Made by a program: the position numbers and the translations under genes
Shown: in pieces, positions 54,610 to 64,000 of the stretch
How positions within the stretch are numbered: the stretch's first letter is position 1
Layout of the letters: each line of letters begins with the position of its first letter
The notes under the pieces: generated by a model
Told to the model about the DNA's origin: nothing
The model's input: the letters and a program-made list of their open reading frames with translations, nothing else
The model's database searches: none
DNA from: Aphis gossypii
Lineage: Eukaryota; Arthropoda; Insecta; Hemiptera; Aphididae
Direction: 5' to 3'
Assembly (NCBI RefSeq): GCF_020184175.1
Contig: NC_065531.1
Location: forward strand, 77,098,604-77,162,603
Length of the DNA stretch: 64,000 bases

Positions 54610-57600
54610 ATGGCCACAATGTTGAAGACCAGTAAATTAATCTGTTACACTCGTAAGTCTTACAATTGTTCTTAGACACTATCCCCGAACATGATTTTTC
54701 TATTGTATCTAGTTATCTATCGTTGTTTTATTTCCAGTGCCCAAGAACAAATCACCGGCACAGCTGAACAGATACTTTCAGACACTGCGCGTGAGTATAT
54801 TTACCTCAGGGCGTACATTTTTTTTTTCATCATTAACGATTGGGTTTTGCGCAGAAATACAATGTTCCCCTGCAGAGATGCTTGAACGATGTCTTACGAA
54901 GACAGAATGCCGCCAGTCCGGTTGTTGGTTGTGCTCGAATGTATGCTGCGCCTGCTGAGAAGAAAGTTTTCCAGAGGGTCAAACCTCATTGCAACATTGG
55001 CACCATTGGACACGTAGATCATGGCAAAACCACACTCACCGCTGCCATCACTAAAAGTAATGTTTCATTATAGTAGATCTTAAGTGCTAATGTACCTATT
55101 ATAATATTACGCACTATGTTTCTATCAATTGAATTTGAGGTTTAATATTTATTACAAAATATCCTTTGATAAAAATAAATAAAATCACATTCATAACAAT
55201 CTTTGAACAATAGGTACAAATAAATACATCATTTATTAAAAATATAAATCCATATGAATTTCCATATTTTACGTTTTAAATATCCAATTTTTAATTACAC
55301 ATTTTTGTATCGTTGTATCATTAATAGCTTCCTATTTCAATGGACTACTACTCTATTCCTAAGTTTTAAAATCAATAAATTTAGTCCATCGGACTAGATC
55401 TTTCATTTTGCCTACTAATCTAGAAATAAAAGCCCTACTAATATTGCCGAGCATGTTGCAGACTTATTTTTCTGATTATGTTATAAAATATATTGATTTT
55501 TATAGTGAATATCAAATCTTATAGATTTTCTAGTCCAGTTCATCAATAATTATTATTTTTATTATAAGTTAATTATAATTATTGTTACTAAGTGTGTTGA
55601 AATAATTGTTGTTTTGTACAATTATTATATATTTTAATGTTGTAAACTAAAAAAAAGTAAATAATAACTAGTGAATATTAGAAAAAATTATAAATATATA
55701 GTACAATAGGTAAACTAGTGTGACTATAATTTTTTTGACAAATAGTAAAAACTTTCTAAGCAATTTAGTAATTGTTTGCTTGATAAAATGATAAACACCT
55801 AAGTTAATTAAACCAAAATGCACCTAAGGTACAAAAAAATGTAACTTAAAAATATTTTAATATATACTAAAATTAATTGATAATTATTTTTTATTAGCTA
55901 TTTATTTAAATTAATATTTGTTTATAGATGCTAATTACAAATTTCAGTTTTAAACATTCTGATATATTCTTATATATTATATATTTAGCTATTTAATCTG
56001 GTTTTTATTAAACATAATATTTAATTTATATCATTTTATCTTTAGTTTTATCATCAAAAAAAATGGCTAAGATGAAACAATATGCTGACATTGATAATGC
56101 GCCTGAAGAAAAAGCCCGTGGAATCACCATTAACGTTGCTCATGTCGAGTATGAAACTGAAGCTAGACATTACAGTCACACTGACTGCCCAGGACATGCT
56201 GATTACATTAAGGTAACAAAAAGAAAAAAATCAATTAAATATTTACTTAGCTTATCAAGTATTCATTTATTTCAATGTTTTTATAACTAGAACATGATTA
56301 CTGGAACTAATCAAATGGACGGAGCTATTTTAGTAGTAGCTGCAACTGATGGTGCTATGCCTCAGACCAGAGAACATTTATTATTAGCTAAACAAATAGG
56401 AATTGGTCATGTTATTGTGTTCATAAATAAAGTAGATGCAGCTGATTCAGAAATGGTTGAATTAGTTGAAATGGAAATTAGAGAACTACTGACTGAAATG
56501 GGTTTTGATGGGGACAATTTACCAGTTATTAAAGGTTCAGCACTATGTGCTCTTGAAGGAAAAGAACCTGAAATTGGTAATAGTATTATAATATTATGTT
56601 TCTATATTACTTCTAGATGTATAATTTATTATTTTATATGTAGGAGAAAAAGCTATTGAAAGTTTACTGAATGAAGTAGATAAATATGTTCCACAACCAA
56701 CTCGTGATTTAGATAAACCTTTCATGTTACCAGTAGAACATGTTTACTCCATTCCAGGACGTGGTACAGTGGTAACAGGCAGATTGGAACGTGGTATAAT
56801 TAAAAAAGGAAATGAATGTGAATTTGTTGGTTATAACAAAGTTATAAAATCTACAATCACTGGTAATTATATTACATGATTATTAATTAAAGTCAACATT
56901 GATAATAGATTGATAGATACTAATATACAAAAACTCTTATATAAGTTATTACTAAATAAAAAGTTAAACTGTAATATATTTGTTTACTTCATATTTTGAT
57001 CATAATATTAATATAAATTCATTAAATAAAAATATATTATTAATTAACATTTGTTATCCATTTTGTAATCTTATTATGCATTAATAATCCAAATCAACGT
57101 TTTTAAGTAATAATCCCTATTGTACATTACTCATACCTAATTATTATAGTTTAAATAATGAGATGAAATGCCTTCAGACTATTGTTTATATTATTATTTT
57201 TAATATTAAATGATTAACATGTGGAATAAAATGAAATAATATTTTGGTCAAACACTTTTTTCAGTATAACAAATTATAGTAACCGATTACTAGTTACTAC
57301 TCTTCATGAGTCTTAAAAATTTAATTGCTTCATAGTATATTTTTTTTACCTGCTTCAAATTTTTCAAAAGTTAAAATATACCTGTTTTATGCAATTGCTT
57401 TACGATTTATGTTAATTTCAATATTACCTATAACTTAACTGACTATGTATGATACTATTACTATGCAATATTATTCCACTTGATTCTTATATAATATACA
57501 ATTGTGATGCTTAAAATTATACACTGTATAAAATAGATTTTATTTTAATTTATATATCACTGACTTACTCATTGCCTAATAGTCAAAAAAGTAAAAATGT

Positions 57601-58596
57601 ATGTTCATAAGTTATGTAACTGTGTGCAATACGATATTATATTACAATAATATTGTGTAAATGCAATTTGAATATTTAAAATTCTATTTTACAATTAATG
57701 TAAAATAATGATCTAATATTAAAATATAAATTTTTAGGAATTGAAATGTTCCACAAAATCCTTGAAGAGGCTCAGGCAGGAGATCAATTGGGAGCCTTAA
57801 TTAAAGGAACAAAACGTGATGATTTGAGACGTGGAATGGTGTTGGCTAAACCAGGAACTGTCAAAATGCAAGATTATGTCTCAACTCAGGTGTATGTCCT
57901 GAATAAAGATGAAGGTGGAAACGGTAAACCACTTGTACCTTACCAACAACTGCAAATGTATTCAAAGACTTGGGATTGTGCTTGCCAATTGAACATTGTT
58001 GGCAAAGATATGGTAATGCCTGGAGAAGATTGCTCGTAAGTATAAAATTTTTATAAGACTTTTATCACCATTACTGGTAATTTTAATTATAAAACAAATT
58101 ACCATACTCATTAATATTATTATACCATTATTATTATATGAATAAAAAATGGTTAACATTGTTATTATGAATTTAACAATTAATATATTAATGTGAACAC
58201 TGAACATTGAAATCAATTTATATATAATGATAATATAAATAAGTAGGATGATAGAAGTATATCAGGAAAATTTTGGTATGCCTAATAAATACTAGATGCA
58301 GACCTGATTGTTAAATAGTTATATATTATGCTAATAAATAGAATTAATTATTAGTGTTTTATGTTACTGTGATAATATTTGTTGTTTTTTAATAATAATA
58401 AATGTATTTTACTAGTGTTGAATTGAAGATGATCAGACCCATGGTTCTAGAAAAGGGACAACGATTCACATTGCGTGTGGCTGGTGCTACAGTTGGAACT
58501 GGAGTGATTACTGATATTAAGAAAAGGTTATTAGATGATGAGAGGCGAGGATTATTAGAAGGTAAGAAAGCCCGAGAAAAGAAAAATGCTGAGTAA
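54610..58596 (+). CDS. TUFM: Elongation factor Tu, mitochondrial
   Basis: Delivers aminoacyl-tRNA to the mitochondrial ribosome as a GTPase. Eight exons with matching phases: 54610-54652, 54738-54790, 54855-55056, 56046-56212, 56291-56576, 56644-56862, 57738-58035, 58416-58596, giving 482 residues, close to the usual 450-480. The first 80 residues or so are basic and hydroxylated (MATMLKTSKLICYTLPKN), as expected for a mitochondrial import signal. G motifs are complete: GHVDHGKT (G1), ARGITIN (G2), DCPGH (G3), NKVD (G4) and SAL (G5). Domain II starts around PFMLPVEHVYSIPGRGTVVTG, domain III around GKPLVPYQQLQMY and ends with RFTLRVAGATVGTGVI. The tail KKREL-like end is basic (EGKKAREKKNAE). 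The ATG fits the import signal and precedes a good donor. Introns of about 1.0, 0.9 and 0.4 kb hold no other genes. Confidence 0.97.
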
Positions 58597-58771
58597 GTCA
58601 TTAGTATTCTTCAACTACATTGCAACTCCAGTATGTACATAAAATAATTATCATTTCGTGTATCTCTGTACTCACAAAGTGCATTATTGATATTATTGTA
58701 GTTTTAATATATTTAAATGTAAGCTCTATCATACATTTAAAAGTTATGTTGTCCTTTTGAACGTATTAAAA

Positions 58772-58777
58772 AATAAA
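58772..58777 (+). terminator. Polyadenylation signal of mitochondrial EF-Tu
   Basis: AATAAA lies about 180 bases after the stop codon and is followed by an AT-rich tail. This is the first well-placed hexamer after the gene. Confidence 0.55.
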
Positions 58778-59003
58778 ATACATTTTATTAAAACAACTGT
58801 TTTGTTTTATTATATATTGGGTATTAACTTTTTAAGTTTAGAACTATTCATGAACACTGCAAAAATAAATATTATGTTAAAATATAATTTAGATTCATAT
58901 ATTTATTAATAATTCTAAAAATAAAAATAAATTCTTAGAGCTAACCTGTATACACTTTTTTATACTTGTTAAAATTACTTCATAAATATTTTCCCCTAGA
59001 CTA

Positions 59004-59277
59004 GGGGGCACCAAACAGTTGATCTTTCTAAGATTATAAGTCGATCACTAAGAAAATTAATTTTACCATTATCAGTCGATTGCGTAATAAAAAATTGTAT
59101 AATTAGAAAAAATGTTCACTTATTCTCGTGTACTATTATTATTATTATATAATACTATTATTTATTATTATGAAAACAATAATTATTTTTGTAGACTTTT
59201 TTCTCATTAACCTGAATGCCGATCACCAGGGACTTAAAATTTCAAATGTAGGTCATTTGTTTGAAAAGTTTGGTGCC
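59004..59277. mobile_element. hAT-like non-autonomous element with 8-bp target duplication
   Basis: The left end 'gggggcaccaaac' mirrors the right end 'gtttggtgcc'. It is flanked by 'ctagacta' (58996-59003) and 'ttagacta' (59278-59285), matching 7 of 8. An 8-bp duplication and ends of the type '(G)GGCACCAAAC' suit hAT elements. No coding capacity remains in 274 bp. Confidence 0.65.
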
Positions 59278-61717
59278 TTAGACTATTATTTATCATTCTG
59301 AGGAAAAAATGAATGCATCTATTGATTTTACTCTATAATATGATATAATATATATGACATATGTATTATTTTTGTTTTGCAGCTGCAAGCATTAGGTAGA
59401 GTAAATAAATACTCAATTACTAAGTGTCTACTTTCTCATACATGTTGAGCTTATTACCTAAAATGGTGTTTGCTAATACTATTAGCTCCCTATTATCTTA
59501 AAATATGAATGAAATTTTACTAAGATTAAATTACATTAAATAATTTCATCTTACTTAACGCTCAGCCATAATGTAGCTGTTTCTAATAAGAGTAAAAAAA
59601 TTGATAATTCTAATCAATACTTATTTTTAAAATCATTCTTCACTGCAGGTAAGTACGTTTATTTAATTTTACAAACAATTGTTATGAAATATATAAATAT
59701 TATTTTTAAGGCATAATTTAATTAATACGATTTTTCGTTATCTTGTCGACATAGGTGAAATTATGATAACAGGTTACCTATAACTCAAAACAATTTAAAA
59801 ACTAGAATCTCGTTTATCACTTTCTTTAATTTTAATTTCTTTGTATTCAGCTGTACGTTATTACTTAAAAATTTTAAATCATCAATTTTAAAATAAAAGA
59901 AATAACAAGTTTGTTGTATTCCTATAAAAACTACGTTACTTAAATAATAAAACCAAATATTATCTTTTTTAAATAATTTAGCGATGACCAAATGTAGTTT
60001 TTTAAAAAAGTTTCAATCAATTGCACTATTTTCTCGATGTCTTAATAACATTACCAATTTGTATATTGTATGTTAAATATTCTACTGCGAATATTTCTAT
60101 TTTCTACAATCTACAATAATATTACGATAGTATGGCGTCATAAATAGGCAATTTAACTACACCAATGTTGTAATTCGTAAGATCATTCTCCCGATATCTT
60201 AATAAAATATTATGATATTGTTAACAAAAATGTATTTCTTATAGTTACCCTTAAATGGCTTAATTACAATGATTACTGATTTGTATCATACTCAACTTGT
60301 TTCATGTATTCGTAAATTTATTTTTTATATATAAGTATTATATGCGTCAAAAGTTTTATAACTTTATAAGGATTATAATACAGTCATCGCATAAATATTT
60401 AACACTATCTTGTCCAATACATACTATTAATGTTTTGGAAAAAAATTTATTTTCGCACCAATTTATTATTCTGAAGGGATTATGTGTTTGATCGGGTGGC
60501 ATGATGAAAAAAAATATCAAAATGACGGAGTCTTAAAACTAATCTACTGCCTATGCGTAATTGAATGATTGGTACATGTAATGCAAGGTAGTACATTTTG
60601 GTGTGGTGCCAGAGACCAACACTGATATTTTTATTCTACTAAAAATACAAATTTACCAATAAAAAAAAAACATATTAAATAATTAATGAAAAATGCTCTG
60701 GACGTTAATAATCGGATTCGTTCCAAATTAACATAATGTTTTTATAAATACGACTATCCAGGAGTACATCATAATTATCTATGCGAAGAACTATAATCAC
60801 GTGAAAATCCGGAAAATGTTTCGTACGTCAATTATATAATATAATATACGTCTATAACATAATATTATTATATAATTATAATAAATAATAATACCTACCT
60901 ATATTACATTATTATACCACTAATATCCATGTTATACTCTACGCCGAGGACCCAAATACCAGGCCACTATTAGTCTTTTTACCGGTAATATTGATTGTTC
61001 ATTCTCACACAGTTGCTATACTTTGTTTTTGTTTCATATTATTAAAAATGTTTTAAAATACTATATAACCCTCCATTATCGTTATTAAAATAACCTTTCA
61101 TGACATTAAGTTTTCAAACATATGATTATGAGGCATCTTACATAATAATGTATATTAAATCTGTGTGTACATTTTTAGGTACCTATTCAAAGGTTGATTT
61201 ATGAATATTCAATTAAATCCACGTATAATTAAATATATACGTACGATTTCTGTAAATATTAAATAATAATATTATAAAAATTAATAGACATGTATAATTA
61301 ATGTGATTATATACTAGTCCTAAACTCTTAAAAGAATATATACACCTGTATGGAAAAAAAAAACTATAAAGCTAATCGGTGAACGAAGCAATTCATTAGT
61401 TTCTATAAGTCCTTTGACGATATATAATATTTCTGATTACTCTGGTTAAAATAAACTCTTTCGTATTTGGCTATTTTTTGGTAAGTCGACCAATAAATTA
61501 ACGTTTCTTGAAGATGTTGGATTAGTGGGTAAATTTTTGAGCTAATTGGCTCCCTGCATGTAATTGATATATACTTAATATATTATAAGAGTATATATAC
61601 AATATTATAATTTGTACCTAAAGATGAATACTTGGAAATCCATTGGTACTTGACAAATATGATACTATTGACAACGTCTATTATAACACCTTATACTGTT
61701 TAAATTTTTATGTCAAA

Positions 61718-63904
61718 ATGGCTACTACGACAAAAATGGTATACAAGAACGAAGATAATTTAATGATCAATACTCGATTAATGAAAATAACTGGATTATA
61801 CCAGTTATTGGATTCACGAACTTCAAAAATCTTTGGTCAAAACATGTTAAAATGCATGTCTTTATTTCAACTGTCGATCATGTTCATAACGGTGGTTATA
61901 TTTCTTGCAAACACATATTATTTTTCAGATGACATTAACGCAGTAATGCAATATTCAATATTATTTGTATGCGATGTACTTTCGATTCTTAAACTTTATG
62001 TCACAATCGTAAAATCAGATACAATATGGAACTGTATACAAATGACATCTATTGACGACTTGTCTTACAAATATCATAATAGAAGCATACTCAGAAATGG
62101 CCAATTGAAGTCCAAATCGTATTCTATATTAATTATGTTTATGTGGATGAATCTTATAATACTTTGGGCACTGGCTCCTTTGTTTGTCACTAACTATTTT
62201 TTAGAAGTAGAAGTCAAAAATAAGATTTACCGTTACCGCTTTAACATAATGAATTTCGTATTCCCGGCTACCGATCAATTCTACAACGACAATTTCGTGA
62301 TTTATTACTGTATAGAATTTGCCTGTCTGATAATATGGTGCCATTGCACAATGAATTTCGATGTACTGTTGCTGTCGACGAATATTACGTTCAAATATCA
62401 GTTAAAAACTATTGCGAATTCTTTCAGTGCATTCAAAATTACACATTACATTAAGAGTAAGTTATACCTATACATTTAGATTTATGTACCTATATAAGCT
62501 TTTAGTTTGTTTAACTTTGTTACACTAGTAAGATATCTAAATAATTATGCTTCTATATTGGTTACCATATTTTATATTTTCCATTCTTATGATATCTAGA
62601 TAATTTCACAAAAAATATTAAACACCACAAGGAATCAGAATTGATATTTGATTTCAAGAGTATAATTTACGACCAACAGCGTGTCATAGAGTAAGTAGTA
62701 GAGTAATAAGCATCCACATGCTATTGTGAATATATTCATTTAAATTTTATTCCATATAGTAGATATAATCATATTAAATTATGATCTTATGATACTTAAA
62801 CCTAGTTACAATATGTATTCTTATATTGAATATATACTCTTATATTATTCTTATTGTAATTATTGTGACTAATGACTAAATAAATATATAGAAGGTATCA
62901 AGTTTCAATAAGCAATATAGATGCTGAAACTTTTATTTTATACTTTGAGAACAATACAGTTAAAAATAAAAAATTATCCAATAATCTAAAATCTATGTTA
63001 AGTTAAATATTATACAATATTTGTATGTTCATTTTTGATATCAAAATTTTTCTGATATCTAAAATATGAATTTGCCTAATTAATTAACCTCATCTTTTGA
63101 TAATTATTTAAATATTATTTACACTAATTTAACTACCATATAGGTATGGTTTTAAATAATTTAAAATTGTTTAATTATTTTTTTGTAATAAAATTTGAAT
63201 CTTCCAAAATCGAGTAAAATAATAATGTGTAATTTTATAATTAAATCAAAATTACTAACAGCAATCAAATTTTATTATAATTTAATTTACCTATCAGATA
63301 TCCAAGCAATTGAAAAAATAATTTACAATCGCTTGACGTTGTTTATCAATATGCAATACAAAGTAGTGTTTTATTAGTAATTAATAATTTAATTCCAGAA
63401 ACATGAGAAATATTTACCGAATATTTCAACCCGTAGTACTTACTCAACTAGCTTTCGAGTCTATAATAATAATTCTACTATCCTGTATCATAATGATGGT
63501 AAAATTAATTTTATTTAGCTTATTATAAATAGATACATTTATTATTAGTGAAAAATCAGATAATTTCTAAGTGGCTTTTTTTTCTTTATTCAGAACTATT
63601 TTAATGGTATATCGTTGATATCGGCAATGAACTTGAGACTATTTGCAGCGGTATTGACGTTTACATTCCACATTTATGTTATCTGCTACTTATTTGACAA
63701 TGTCAACCAACAAGTATGTTACTTAATTTCATAAAACTTAACTATAATTATTATTGTTATTATTATTACATATAATATATAAATATTAATGATAATTTGA
63801 ATTAAGGTTTCAATTTTTGTCTTATGCTTTTTAACCACACTACTAAACTTCACGCACTACAACAAGATTCAATTCAAGATCGATTTAACGATCTTATTAG
63901 TTTA
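61718..63904 (+). CDS. Odorant receptor (7tm_6 family), partial at the right edge
   Basis: Insect odorant receptors are seven-helix, ligand-gated cation channels that pair with the co-receptor Orco in sensory neurons. Exons 61718-62456, 62600-62690, 63399-63498, 63594-63713 and 63807-63904 join with agreeing phases. The first exon encodes hydrophobic segments at about residues 48-68, 78-100, 148-172 and 205-225 (MFITVVIFLANTYYF; SILIMFMWMNLIILWALAPL; FACLIIWCHCTMNFDVLLLS). Exon 3 encodes the FQPVVLTQLAFESIIIILLS helix and exon 4 NGISLISAMNLRLFAAVLTF. Exon 5 ends in HYNKIQFKIDLTILL, at the place where such receptors have their conserved NWTxMDLKFKKLLL-like segment. The final exon should lie beyond 64000. 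Start chosen at ATG 61718 because upstream in-frame codons lack an ATG. Exon 5's boundaries are less certain: reading on gives TAG at 63904-63906 unless the 'gtaggt' at 63905 is the donor. Confidence 0.88.
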
Positions 63905-64000
63905 GTAGGTATACGTTTCATCATTATAAGTTTATATTAAATGATACGTAGTCTGTTGTTTCTTTAAATTTTGAGCGATTTAATATTTAATAAAAACTTA

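Larger units (their letters stand above)
58597..61717. other. Intergenic region between EF-Tu and the odorant receptor
   Basis: After the EF-Tu 3' end the sequence holds a 274-bp hAT-like element at 59004-59277. Elsewhere it is AT-rich, with short open frames that have no recognisable motif. The part shortly before 61718 should hold the receptor gene promoter. Confidence 0.45.

Noticed and set aside
61643..61717. Upstream extension of the odorant receptor by 25 codons
   Set aside because: The extension has no ATG in frame; the first ATG at 61718 is the natural start.
1..64000. tRNA, rRNA and CRISPR arrays
   Set aside because: No cloverleaf with a convincing T-loop, no rRNA stretch and no spaced direct repeats were seen. 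The only regular repeats are microsatellites and the 153-bp arrays.

Overview
The window reads as nuclear DNA of an insect, most likely an aphid. It is very AT-rich, contains short runs such as 'taggtacctat', has compact protein genes with GT-AG introns, and ends in a divergent seven-helix odorant receptor. The species cannot be resolved from the sequence alone. All convincing genes lie on the + strand.

Layout: 1-23390 holds no protein gene that I can support. It is AT-rich DNA with microsatellites, a diverged local duplication, a small TA-flanked element and several CpG-rich patches that may be promoters or untranslated first exons. 23451-34788 is a 12-exon gene for a predicted 1361-residue, largely disordered protein that I do not recognise; all exon phases agree. 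Its large fourth-to-last intron region also hosts a small TA-flanked element. 34789-41249 is intergenic. 41250-52897 is an 11.6-kb foldback-type DNA transposon. 52898-54609 is the upstream region of the next gene. 54610-58596 is the 8-exon gene for mitochondrial elongation factor Tu. 58597-61717 is intergenic with a 274-bp hAT-like element. 61718 to the right edge is a partial odorant receptor gene.

The transposon is the most unusual object. Its two inverted arms are about 1274 bp each, nearly identical, and each contains four 153-bp tandem units plus a decayed fifth. Between them lies a spliced gene with a DDE-type transposase core that has D, D, D-x2-H and E landmarks like Mutator-like transposases. 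Downstream of the core is a segment with the cysteine and histidine boxes of a ubiquitin-specific-peptidase-like (C19) fold. The last codons of this gene lie inside the right terminal arm. Three single-base frame breaks separate the transposase core from the intact peptidase-like parts, so this copy looks recently active but now damaged, unless the breaks are sequencing errors.

The host genes show no functional link to one another: a translation factor for mitochondria, a chemosensory receptor at the right edge (such receptors usually sit in tandem clusters), and an uncharacterised large protein.
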